Shown here: piece after piece, positions 9,930 through 17,909 of the stretch
Layout of the letters: each line of letters starts with the position of its first letter
Numbering within the stretch: the first letter of the stretch is position 1
NCBI GenBank assembly: GCA_947462095.1
Contig: CANHNQ010000003.1
Coordinates: forward strand, 1-61,911
Length of the DNA stretch: 61,911 bases
Source: Gemmatimonadota bacterium
GTDB lineage: Bacteria; Gemmatimonadota; Gemmatimonadetes; Gemmatimonadales; Gemmatimonadaceae
Direction of reading: 5' to 3'
Notes under the pieces: generated by a model
What the model was told of the DNA's origin: nothing
Databases searched by the model: none
The model's input: the letters and a program-made list of their open reading frames with translations, nothing else
Position numbers and translations under genes: made by a program

Positions 9930-11046
9930 GATTCTGTTTGTCGTCGGCGAAGCGTCCGGCGATCTGCACGCAGGGAAAGTGGCCGAGGTCCTGCGTGCCA
10001 CGGCACCGTCGTTGGCGATGGCCGGGGTCGGTGGTGGGCACATGCGGGGCGCCGGTGTCGAGATTCTGGAGGATGTGGAGAATCTCGCTGTGATGGGGTT
10101 TGCTGAAGTCGTGCGCCACATCCCCAAGCACTATGCGTTGTTGGGGAGGCTGCGGGCGCGGATTGAGAGCGGACGCGTGGCGCTGGTCGTGTTGCTGGAC
10201 TATCCGGGCTTCAATCTCAAAGTCGCCGAAGTGGCGAAGAAGGCCGGCGTGCCGGTGCTGTATTACATCACGCCGCAGGTGTGGGCATGGGGAGCCGGCC
10301 GGCTGCCGAAGCTCGCCCGCGTCGTGACGAAGGCGGCGTCGATCCTGCCCTTCGAAGAGGGACTGCTCCGCCGCCATGGCGTCGACGCCACGTTCGTCGG
10401 CCATCCACTGCTCGACCGCGCGCAGTCGCTGCCGGCGCAGGCCGAGGCGCGTGCGTCGCTCGGGTTGCCATCCGACGGGCCGATTCTCGCGGTGTTCCCC
10501 GGCAGCCGGCGAGCCGAGTTGGCGCGTCATCTGCAACCGTTCATGCAAACGGCGGCGTTGTTGCAGGCCCGGATCCCGCGGTTGCAGGTGGTCGTCAGTG
10601 TGGCGCCGACGGTGCGGATCAGCGACGCGGATTGTCCGTTCCCGCTCGTGCACGGCGCGTCGTTCAACGTGTTGCGTGCGGCGACCGCCGGACTCTTGAA
10701 GAGTGGGACCACGACGCTTGAAGCCGCGGTGGCCGGACTCCCGCACGTCATCGGCTACCGAACGAGTGCGATCACATACGCGATCGCGCGTCGCGTGGTG
10801 AAGATTCCCCACATCGGGTTGGTTAACGTGGTCGCGCACCGGGAGGTCTCGCCGGAGTTCGTACAGGACGCGTTCAATCCGGCGCACGTTGCGGAGGCCC
10901 TCATGCCGCTCCTCGACGTGCAGAGTGCGGTGCGCGCGCGGGCGGAGGAGGGACTGCGCGAAGTCCGCGGGATGCTGGGTACTCCGGGGGCATCAGAGCG
11001 GGTGGCGGCGATGATTCGCGACCTCGTGGCCGCCAGACCTGCCTGA
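9901..11046 (+). CDS. lpxB: Lipid-A-disaccharide synthase LpxB
   Basis: GT19 inverting glycosyltransferase that joins UDP-2,3-diacylglucosamine and lipid X to make the tetraacyl disaccharide 1-phosphate at the inner face of the inner membrane. Motifs: ILFVVGEASGDLHAGK at the N-terminus, AVMGFAEVVRHIP, LDYPGFNLKVA, YYITPQVWAWG, AVFPGSRRAEL and LKSGTTTLEAAVAGLPHVIGY. From GTG 9901 it is 381 residues. The frame stays open back to TTG 9877, and GTG 9922 is also possible. Any choice overlaps the oxidoreductase gene by 8 to 53 bases. Confidence 0.94.
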   Translation: MPQTSRRVREILFVVGEASGDLHAGKVAEVLRATAPSLAMAGVGGGHMRGAGVEILEDVENLAVMGFAEVVRHIPKHYALLGRLRARIESGRVALVVLLDYPGFNLKVAEVAKKAGVPVLYYITPQVWAWGAGRLPKLARVVTKAASILPFEEGLLRRHGVDATFVGHPLLDRAQSLPAQAEARASLGLPSDGPILAVFPGSRRAELARHLQPFMQTAALLQARIPRLQVVVSVAPTVRISDADCPFPLVHGASFNVLRAATAGLLKSGTTTLEAAVAGLPHVIGYRTSAITYAIARRVVKIPHIGLVNVVAHREVSPEFVQDAFNPAHVAEALMPLLDVQSAVRARAEEGLREVRGMLGTPGASERVAAMIRDLVAARPA

Positions 11047-11059
11047 TGTCGGCACCGGC

Positions 11060-11779
11060 ATGAGCTGGGCATCGGAGCGCAACGTGCCCGATCGCGAGCC
11101 GCCGGCGCCGCGCACATCGGCTGCGGCCTTCGACTGGCGAACGCGTCTGGCCATTCGGCTCGGCACGTGGGTGCTCTATGCGCTGGGGGCGACGTGGCGC
11201 GTGCGCGTGCATGGCCGTCAGGCGCTCCTCGAGCGCGCGCCTGATGCGTCGCGCGTGGTTCTCAGCCTCTGGCACGGCCAGATGCTGCCGCTCCTGTGGG
11301 CGCATCGGCAGCCGACCGGCGTCATGATCAGCGAGCACAAGGACGGGGAGATCATCGCGCGCATCGTCGGTACGTTCGGGTTCTTCGGGGTCCGCGGTTC
11401 GTCATCGCGCGGCGGCACCCGGGCGCTGCTCGAAGCGGTTCAGGTGCTCAGGCGGGGAGCGGACATGGCGATCACGCCGGATGGCCCCCGTGGCCCGCGC
11501 TACAGCTACGCTCCAGGCGCACTCGTGCTGGCGCATCGGGCGGGCGTACCGGTCGTCACACTCGTTGCGCATATCGATCGGAAGTGGCAGTTGGGGAGTT
11601 GGGATGGTTTTGAGATTCCGAAGCCGTTCGCGCGCGTCACCATCGAGTACGGCGAGCCGGTGACGGTGGATGATGCGGACGTGCGCGGCGCGGCGTCGCG
11701 AACTGAGGAGTTCGCGCAGCGCATGCGCGATGCGGTCGCGCGTGTCCACCTGCTGGCGGGCGAGCCGGCGCGCGCGTGA
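11060..11779 (+). CDS. DUF374 lysophospholipid-acyltransferase-family protein
   Basis: Membrane-associated LPLAT-superfamily protein of 239 residues. Visible features are a hydrophobic stretch near the N-terminus (RLGTWVLYALGAT), the acceptor-site motif LSLWHGQMLPL with its catalytic-type His near residue 72, SEHKDGEIIARI, and ITPDGPRGPRYSYAPG. These match DUF374. Its place between lpxB and lpxK suggests a lipid A late-acyltransferase or related envelope-lipid role, but substrate and acyl donor cannot be read from sequence. It begins 13 bases after lpxB. Confidence 0.88.
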   Translation: MSWASERNVPDREPPAPRTSAAAFDWRTRLAIRLGTWVLYALGATWRVRVHGRQALLERAPDASRVVLSLWHGQMLPLLWAHRQPTGVMISEHKDGEIIARIVGTFGFFGVRGSSSRGGTRALLEAVQVLRRGADMAITPDGPRGPRYSYAPGALVLAHRAGVPVVTLVAHIDRKWQLGSWDGFEIPKPFARVTIEYGEPVTVDDADVRGAASRTEEFAQRMRDAVARVHLLAGEPARA

Positions 11780-11783
11780 GACG

Positions 11784-12884
11784 ATGAACCTCGGCGTCAG
11801 CGGGCGCGCATGTGTCGCATACGTCTGGCGTTCATCGTCGATGGGTGCTCGTGCGGTGCGCGTGGCGGTCACGCCATTGAGTTGGTTGTTCGGTGCCGTC
11901 GTCGCGCGCCGCAACGCGCGATTCGATGCGCGCGCTCGTGGTGGTGTGCTCCCGGCGGCGATCCCCGCGCTCTCTGTCGGTAACCTGACCGTGGGGGGGA
12001 CCGGGAAGACGCCCGTCGCGTCGTGGTTTGTCTCGCGGCTGCGTGACGGGGGGGCGTCGCCGGCGTTGGTGTTGCGCGGCTACGGTGACGACGAGTGGCG
12101 TGTGCATGAGTTGCTCACACCCGGTGTCCCCGTGGTGGTGGCGCCGGAGCGCGCGGCTGGGCTCATGACCGCGCACCGCAAGCATTGCGATTGCGCGGTG
12201 CTCGATGACGCCTTTCAGCATCGTCAGGTCGCGCGGGTCGCGGACATCGTGCTCGTGAGCGCCGATGCGTGGCGGGAGCCGGTTCGCCTGTTGCCGGGCG
12301 GTCCCTTTCGCGAGCCGCTCGAGAGCCTGAATCGGGCCTCCGTCGTGGTGATCACCGTCAAGGCGGCCTCAGCGGACACTGTGCAGACGGTGCGGGCGGC
12401 CATACGGCGGGCGGCGCCGTCCGTGCCGACGGCACAGGTCCGATTGGCGCCGGACACAATCCGTTTTGCTGCGACCATCAGCACCGGCGATCCCGCGCCA
12501 CCGGTCCCCCACGGCGTGTGGCACGACCTGACCTGGCTTCGCGGACGCGAGATCGTGTTGGTGAGCGCCATCGCCGAGCCGGATGCGTTTCGTCGGCAGG
12601 TGGAGGGGCAGGGGGCGATTGTCCGGCATCATGCGGCGTACCCGGACCACCACGCCTTCACGGCCCGTGACGTACCGGACATCGTGGCGCGGGCGGGGCC
12701 CTCCGTCGACGTGCTTTGCACGCTCAAAGATGCCGTCAAACTGGCGCCGCTTTGGCCTCGCGCCGGGGCGGGTCTTTGGTATGTTTCGCAGACCGTGGTG
12801 GTCGAGCAAGGCGCCGAGATACTGGATCAGGCTATCGACCGAGTATTGGCGGCGCGCAGGGCCACCACTCCCACCGCCGGCTAA
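11784..12884 (+). CDS. lpxK: Tetraacyldisaccharide 4'-kinase LpxK
   Basis: Inner-membrane P-loop kinase that phosphorylates the 4'-position of the lipid A disaccharide precursor. From ATG 11784 (four bases after the previous stop) it is 366 residues, normal for the family. Motifs: SVGNLTVGGTGKTPVASWF (Walker A near 71), LVLRGYGDDEW, and CDCAVLDDAFQHRQV (Walker-B-like). The frame opens further upstream inside the previous gene, but that extension lacks LpxK character. A palindromic hairpin encloses the stop codon. Confidence 0.92.
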   Translation: MNLGVSGRACVAYVWRSSSMGARAVRVAVTPLSWLFGAVVARRNARFDARARGGVLPAAIPALSVGNLTVGGTGKTPVASWFVSRLRDGGASPALVLRGYGDDEWRVHELLTPGVPVVVAPERAAGLMTAHRKHCDCAVLDDAFQHRQVARVADIVLVSADAWREPVRLLPGGPFREPLESLNRASVVVITVKAASADTVQTVRAAIRRAAPSVPTAQVRLAPDTIRFAATISTGDPAPPVPHGVWHDLTWLRGREIVLVSAIAEPDAFRRQVEGQGAIVRHHAAYPDHHAFTARDVPDIVARAGPSVDVLCTLKDAVKLAPLWPRAGAGLWYVSQTVVVEQGAEILDQAIDRVLAARRATTPTAG

Positions 12885-12891
12885 GGCCGGC
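12876..12891 (+). repeat. Hairpin with the lpxK stop codon in its loop
   Basis: GCCGGC-TAAG-GCCGGC: a perfect 6-bp stem with a tetraloop that contains the TAA stop of lpxK. No T-tract follows, so it is not a classical terminator. It could slow transcription or protect an mRNA end between the lipid A genes and gdhA. Confidence 0.5.
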
Positions 12892-12908
12892 CTCAAATAC
12901 CTGGCGAA

Positions 12909-14219
12909 ATGGCTATCGACCTCCTACGCCTGCCGACGGACAGCATTGTCCGTCCGGACAAGGACCGGTTCCTTAACGAAGAGAATCCCTTCGAAGCGAT
13001 GATGTCCCGCTTCGACCGTGCCGCCGAGTTGCTCGATCTCGAGCCCGGCATCTACAAGATTCTCCGCAATCCCGAAAAGCAGCTGATCGTTTCGGTCCCC
13101 GTGCAGCTGGACAACGGGGACGTGGAAGTATTCACGGGCTACCGCGTGCTGTACAACACCTCGCGTGGTCCGGCGAAGGGTGGTATCCGCTTCGATATGA
13201 AGGTCACGCTCGAGGAAGTGAAGGCCCTCGCGGCGTGGATGACGTGGAAGTGCGCGGTCGTCAACTTGCCGTTCGGTGGAGCGAAGGGCGGCGTGATCTG
13301 CGATCCGCTCACGATGAGCGTGGGTGAACTCGAGCGCGTGACGCGCCGCTACACCAAGGGGATCATCTCGCTGCTTGGGCCCGACACGGACGTCCCCGCG
13401 CCTGATGTGAACACGAACGAGCGGGTGATGGCGTGGGTGATGGACACCTACTCCATGCACGTCGGTCGAACGGAGAACGCCGTCGTGACCGGCAAGCCGA
13501 TCGAGATGGGTGGCTCGCAAGGCCGCCGAGAAGCGACCGGCCGTGGCTGCATGCTGGTGACCCGTGAGGCGCTCGACCACCTCGGCCTTTCCATGAAGGG
13601 CGCGACGGTGGCCGTGCAGGGTTTCGGCAACGTCGGCTCGACCGCCGCCAAGTTGATGGCTGCCCAGGGGTGCAAGATCGTGGGGATCGGCGACCGCGCC
13701 GGCTCCTTCTACAACGAGAAGGGGATCGATGTCGACGCCGCGATCGCGCACGTCGATAAGCATCGCTCGCTCGAGGGCTTCACGGGCGCGGAGATGATCG
13801 ATGCGGACACGTTGCTCACGCTCGACGTCGACGTGCTCGTGCCGGCAGCGCTCGAGAACGTCATCACGACGAAGAACGCCGCGCGCATCCGTGCCAAGGT
13901 GATTTGCGAAGGCGCTAACGGTCCGACCACGGCCGCAGCCGATCCGATTCTCGACGAGAAGGGGATCTTCGTGATTCCGGACATTCTCGCCAACGCGGGC
14001 GGTGTCACCGTGTCGTACTTCGAGTGGGTGCAGGATCGCATGGGCTACTTCTGGTCGGAAGCTGACGTGAACGAGCGTCTGGGCGGCATCATGACCCGGA
14101 GCTTCCAGGATGTGCTCTCGCTGTCGAAGCAGCATCGCGTGAACATGCGAACGGCGGCGTACATGCTGTCCATCAGTCGTGTCGCTACGGTGCACCGCCT
14201 GCGCGGTATCTACGCGTGA
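12909..14219 (+). CDS. gdhA: Glu/Leu/Phe/Val-family glutamate dehydrogenase
   Basis: Cytoplasmic enzyme that interconverts glutamate and 2-oxoglutarate plus ammonia using NAD(P). The 436 residues show the ELFV dimerisation domain with [20 protein letters not shown] and the active-site Lys in [10 protein letters not shown] near 123-126. The Rossmann domain follows, with [17 protein letters not shown] near 235. The length fits the short bacterial hexameric class. It starts 24 bases after lpxK but is metabolically unrelated to it. Whether it has its own promoter is not clear; I see no good core element in the short gap. A branched-chain amino-acid substrate is possible but less likely. Confidence 0.95.
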   Translation: MAIDLLRLPTDSIVRPDKDRFLNEENPFEAMMSRFDRAAELLDLEPGIYKILRNPEKQLIVSVPVQLDNGDVEVFTGYRVLYNTSRGPAKGGIRFDMKVTLEEVKALAAWMTWKCAVVNLPFGGAKGGVICDPLTMSVGELERVTRRYTKGIISLLGPDTDVPAPDVNTNERVMAWVMDTYSMHVGRTENAVVTGKPIEMGGSQGRREATGRGCMLVTREALDHLGLSMKGATVAVQGFGNVGSTAAKLMAAQGCKIVGIGDRAGSFYNEKGIDVDAAIAHVDKHRSLEGFTGAEMIDADTLLTLDVDVLVPAALENVITTKNAARIRAKVICEGANGPTTAAADPILDEKGIFVIPDILANAGGVTVSYFEWVQDRMGYFWSEADVNERLGGIMTRSFQDVLSLSKQHRVNMRTAAYMLSISRVATVHRLRGIYA

Positions 14220-14247
14220 TGCCTGAAGCAGCGCAGCGTCGGGAACG

Positions 14248-14712
14248 ATGCGGATCTCGCTGCTGGTAATCGGCCGGCCCCGTCATGCGGGGTTGGCCGA
14301 TGCCATTCGGGACTATGAAACACGGGCGGCGCGCTATTGGCCTCTCGATGTGATCGAAGTCAAGGAAGAGTCGGGGCGCGGATTGACGCCGGCGCTGGTC
14401 ATGGAACGGGAGGCCGATCGACTCGCGGAGCGCCTCCCGGCCGACGCGCAGATCGTGGCCTGCGATCCGGGCGGCGACTCCATGGATTCGTCCCGTTTTT
14501 CCGCTTGGCTGCAAGACCAGCGTGAGCAGGCTCGCAGCGTTGCGTTTGTCATCGGTGGGGCCCATGGTCTCGGCGAATCAGTGCGCAGCCGTTCGACCCG
14601 CCGATTGTCGCTGGCCCCATGGACCTTGCCGCATGAGGTAGCGCGACTGGTCCTCGCGGAGCAATTGTACCGAGCGGGCACCATCATTCGCGGTGAACCG
14701 TACCACAAGTGA
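14248..14712 (+). CDS. rlmH: 23S rRNA (pseudouridine1915-N3)-methyltransferase RlmH
   Basis: SPOUT-fold methyltransferase that N3-methylates pseudouridine 1915 in helix 69 of 23S rRNA, using S-adenosylmethionine as a dimer. The 154 residues include the N-terminal MRISLLVIGRPRHAGLADAI with YETRAARYWPLDVIEV, the knot motif FVIGGAHGLGESVR near 105-118, and the C-terminal RLVLAEQLYRAGTIIRGEPYHK, which is diagnostic. It starts 28 bases after gdhA and ends 9 bases before bshC. Confidence 0.95.
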   Translation: MRISLLVIGRPRHAGLADAIRDYETRAARYWPLDVIEVKEESGRGLTPALVMEREADRLAERLPADAQIVACDPGGDSMDSSRFSAWLQDQREQARSVAFVIGGAHGLGESVRSRSTRRLSLAPWTLPHEVARLVLAEQLYRAGTIIRGEPYHK

Positions 14713-14721
14713 GCAGAGGGC

Positions 14722-16338
14722 GTGACTGTCCGTGAGCCAGTTCCGATGTCCGTAGACGGCGTGATCGTACGCACGGCCCAGCTGGGCGGCAGCGCGCTGT
14801 CGCAGGCCGTGCAGCGCGGCGATGTCGGTGCGGCCTGGTACTCCCATCGGCCCACCTCGCCGGCGGCGTGGCGCGCGCATGCGCTCCAGGTGCGCGCATC
14901 ACTCGACGGCTTCGACTGGCTCACGACGCTTGCACCCGCCCTGGCGGCGACCGGTGCCGCTGCCGGCCGCCTGGCCCAGGCCGCGGCCCGGGGCGTCGTC
15001 GTGACGACGGGTCAACAGCCCGGACTGTTCGGTGGTCCGGCCTACACCTGGAGCAAGGCACTCAGTGCGCTGTCGCTCGCGGACGAGTTGTCCGCAGCGA
15101 TCGATATGCCCGTGGCACCCGTGTTCTGGGCCGCCAGTGATGACGCCGACTGGATGGAGGCTGCGGTCACCCATGTCGTTACGGCCCGCGGCCTGCAGAC
15201 ACTCTCCATGGTCGGACCACCGACCGAGGGCGTCGCGATGGCCGACGTCCTTCTCGGCGATCTGACGACGGCCAGAGCGGCCCTCACGGCCGCGTGTGGA
15301 TCGGCGGCGCAGGCCAGCGTGCTCGCGGCCGTGGACGCGGCCTATGTGCCGCATGCGACCGTCGGTGCCGCCTACGTGCAACTCCTGAGGGCCCTGCTCG
15401 AGCCGCTCGGTATCGCCGTGCTTGATGCTGCGCATCCGGCGTTCCGTGCGGCGTCGGATCGCTTTCTTCGTCATGCGCTCACGGCCGCGGCGCCCGTCTC
15501 AGAGGCACTGTCGGCCCGCACGCAGGCGATCGTGGCGGCCGGTTACGCGCCGCAGGTTGATGTGATTGACGGCCTGTCGGTGGTGTTTCAGACCGGCGTG
15601 GTGTCGAACGGGGACGGTGTTCAGCGGGTGCGGGTGCGGGTGCCCGTCGCGGAGGCCGCCACGGTTGCCCGTGAGGCGGAACCTGGCACGCTGGGAGCCA
15701 ACGTGCTGCTGCGCCCGGTATTGGAGCGATCGCTCCTGCCCACCCTGACATATCTGGCCGGACCCGGTGAGCTGGCGTATTTCGCGCAGGTGTCGCCGAT
15801 CGCCTCGGCGCTTGGCGCACCGGCCCCCGTTGTGTCGCCGCGGTGGGCCGGCGAGGTCCTCGATGGTGACGCGTATCGCGCTCTTGATCGACTGGGGCTG
15901 AGCGAGGCGATTCTCCGTGATCCGCATGCCGCCGAGCAGCACGTCGCGCAGCGGCTGCTCGACGATGGGATCAGCGACACCCTCGAGCGGCTGCGGGTGG
16001 CCGTCGATGCCCAACTCCGCGCGCTGCGAGACAGCGTGGACGGTGCCGGGGCACCGGTCAGCCACGACGTCATCGCCGGGCTGTCGCGTGACCTCACCCA
16101 CCGGATCGACAAATTCGAGCACCGCGTGCTCGGCGGCGTGAAGCGCAACGAAATCGATGCAATGCGCGAGCTGGCGTGCGTGCGGGCCTCACTGAGACCC
16201 TTGGGGAAGTCCCCAGAGCGTGTCCTCAATCTGCTGCCGTATCTCGCGCGATTCGGCGTCGGGTTGTTGCTCCGGCTTCGAGACGCGTCGGTGTCGCACG
16301 CGCAGGCGCTCGTGCACGGAACGCGCGCCGACTCATGA
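14722..16338 (+). CDS. bshC: Putative cysteine ligase BshC (bacillithiol biosynthesis)
   Basis: Last step of bacillithiol synthesis, adding cysteine to glucosaminyl-malate. The 538 residues match the family: VVVTTGQQPGLFGGPAYTWSK near 93-113, PVAPVFWAASDDADWMEA near 131-148, LPTLTYLAGPGELAYFAQV near 335, and a C-terminal coiled region. GTG 14722 is used; ATG 14746 is equally plausible because the AGAGGG motif sits too close to the GTG. The partner genes bshA and bshB are not in the window. It overlaps murJ by 4 bases. Bacillithiol outside Firmicutes is known in Bacteroidetes, Deinococcus and some others. Confidence 0.92.
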   Translation: MTVREPVPMSVDGVIVRTAQLGGSALSQAVQRGDVGAAWYSHRPTSPAAWRAHALQVRASLDGFDWLTTLAPALAATGAAAGRLAQAAARGVVVTTGQQPGLFGGPAYTWSKALSALSLADELSAAIDMPVAPVFWAASDDADWMEAAVTHVVTARGLQTLSMVGPPTEGVAMADVLLGDLTTARAALTAACGSAAQASVLAAVDAAYVPHATVGAAYVQLLRALLEPLGIAVLDAAHPAFRAASDRFLRHALTAAAPVSEALSARTQAIVAAGYAPQVDVIDGLSVVFQTGVVSNGDGVQRVRVRVPVAEAATVAREAEPGTLGANVLLRPVLERSLLPTLTYLAGPGELAYFAQVSPIASALGAPAPVVSPRWAGEVLDGDAYRALDRLGLSEAILRDPHAAEQHVAQRLLDDGISDTLERLRVAVDAQLRALRDSVDGAGAPVSHDVIAGLSRDLTHRIDKFEHRVLGGVKRNEIDAMRELACVRASLRPLGKSPERVLNLLPYLARFGVGLLLRLRDASVSHAQALVHGTRADS

Positions 16339-17909
16339 GTGACGCCGGGGGCGGACGCTCCGCGTTCGTCGTTGGTGCGGGAATCCTGATCAGTCGTGTC
16401 GTCGGGCTCCTGCGGAATACGGCCTTCGCGTACTACTTCGGCTCGGGCGCCGCGTCGGATGCGTACAACGCGGCGTTCAAGATTCCGAACGCCGTGCGGA
16501 ACCTGCTGGGTGAAGGGACGCTCTCCGCGTCGTTTGTGCCCGTGTATAGCCGCATGCTCGTCGGGGACGACCCGAAGGCGGCGCGGGCGCTGGCGAACGC
16601 CGTGCTCGGATTGCTGCTCCTGGTGGTCTCGCTGCTCACGTTGGCCGGAATCGCTGCCGCTCCGATCCTGACGACCGTGCTCGCCCCGGGCTTCGATCCG
16701 GCGACGCAGGCACTGACCACGCGCTTGACGCGCGTGCTGTTTCCGATGACCGGACTGATGGTGCTGAGTGGTTGGTGCCTCGGCATTCAAAACTCGCATC
16801 GGCGTTTCTTTTGGTCGTACGCCAGCGCCGCGCTTTGGTCGCTGGCACAGATCGCGCTGTTACTGGTATGGGGACGGCGTGCCCCCGACGCGATGACGCT
16901 CGCATATTGGCTGGCCTGGGCCACGCTCGGCGGCGCGGTACTGCAGATCGGCGCGCAGATGCCTGAAGTGCTCCGGCTCGTTGGATCGATCCGCCCGACG
17001 TTGGATCGTTCGGCGGAAGGCGTGATGCAGACGCTCCGCAACATTCTGCCGGTGGTGACTGCGCTTGGCGTGGTGCAGATCTCGTCGTTTATCGATTTGC
17101 AGATCGCATCGTATCTCCCGCATGGCGCCGCCACCAACATGTCGTATGCGAACACCTTGGCGATGTTGCCGGTGTCGCTGTTCGGCGTGTCCGTGGCCGC
17201 TGCGGCACTGCCGGAGTTCGCGCGTGACAGCGGAACACTGGCACTCGAGGCGTTGCTCGAACGCCTTCGCGGCGGCTGGCAGCGCATCCTCTTTTATATC
17301 GTGCCCAGCGCCGTCGTGTTCATCACGCTCGGCGACTATTGCGTCGGCATTCTGTATCGCGCCGGACGATTCGGCGCCGCCGAACAGCAATCGGTGCATT
17401 GGGTGCTTGCCGCATACGCCGTCGGCCTGGTCAGTTTCGGATCGGTGAAGCTGCTCGGGTCCGCGTACTACGCGCTGCAAGACTATCGCACGCCGCTTCG
17501 AGCGTCGATGGCAAGCATCATCGTGTCCGCCGCGGTGTCAATCGGTATCGCGGTCCCGATGCGTTCGCTGCCCATGGCCGCTGCCGGGATCGCGCTTGGC
17601 TCGGCCATGGGGTCGTATGTGAATCTGGCGATTCTCTCGCGCGGACTTCGGCAGCGGCTCGGCACGCTGTACACGCCGGCGATGTGGCGGGGCACGCGGC
17701 GCATCGTTCTCGCGGCGACGGTGGCCGGCGTGCTGTCGGCGATGCTGCGGCTTGCGCAGGAGCGATGGTTCCCCGGCCTACACCCCCGCATGGCGGGGCT
17801 GCCGGTGCTGGCGGGCTTCGGCGTCACGTATCTGGTGGTTGCCTGGGTCATGGGATCCGCGGAAGCGGCGCGTTGGTTGCGCCTCCCGGTGCGGAAGGCC
17901 GGCGTATGA
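16335..17909 (+). CDS. murJ: Murein biosynthesis lipid II flippase MurJ
   Basis: MOP-superfamily integral membrane protein that flips lipid II across the inner membrane for peptidoglycan synthesis. From ATG 16335 (ATGA overlap with bshC) it is 524 residues with about 13-14 hydrophobic segments. The family signature RVVGLLRNTAFAYYFGSG lies near 18-35, followed by SDAYNAAFKIPNAVRNLLGEG and ASFVPVY. The frame is open upstream but that part is antisense-like sequence inside bshC. It overlaps uvrC by 4 bases. Confidence 0.94.
   Translation: MSDAGGGRSAFVVGAGILISRVVGLLRNTAFAYYFGSGAASDAYNAAFKIPNAVRNLLGEGTLSASFVPVYSRMLVGDDPKAARALANAVLGLLLLVVSLLTLAGIAAAPILTTVLAPGFDPATQALTTRLTRVLFPMTGLMVLSGWCLGIQNSHRRFFWSYASAALWSLAQIALLLVWGRRAPDAMTLAYWLAWATLGGAVLQIGAQMPEVLRLVGSIRPTLDRSAEGVMQTLRNILPVVTALGVVQISSFIDLQIASYLPHGAATNMSYANTLAMLPVSLFGVSVAAAALPEFARDSGTLALEALLERLRGGWQRILFYIVPSAVVFITLGDYCVGILYRAGRFGAAEQQSVHWVLAAYAVGLVSFGSVKLLGSAYYALQDYRTPLRASMASIIVSAAVSIGIAVPMRSLPMAAAGIALGSAMGSYVNLAILSRGLRQRLGTLYTPAMWRGTRRIVLAATVAGVLSAMLRLAQERWFPGLHPRMAGLPVLAGFGVTYLVVAWVMGSAEAARWLRLPVRKAGV

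Noticed and set aside
17339-17905. 189-residue N-terminal extension of UvrC suggested by the open frame
   Set aside because: It overlaps murJ entirely, is Arg/Gly-rich, and the ATGA coupling at 17906 gives a standard UvrC N-terminus.
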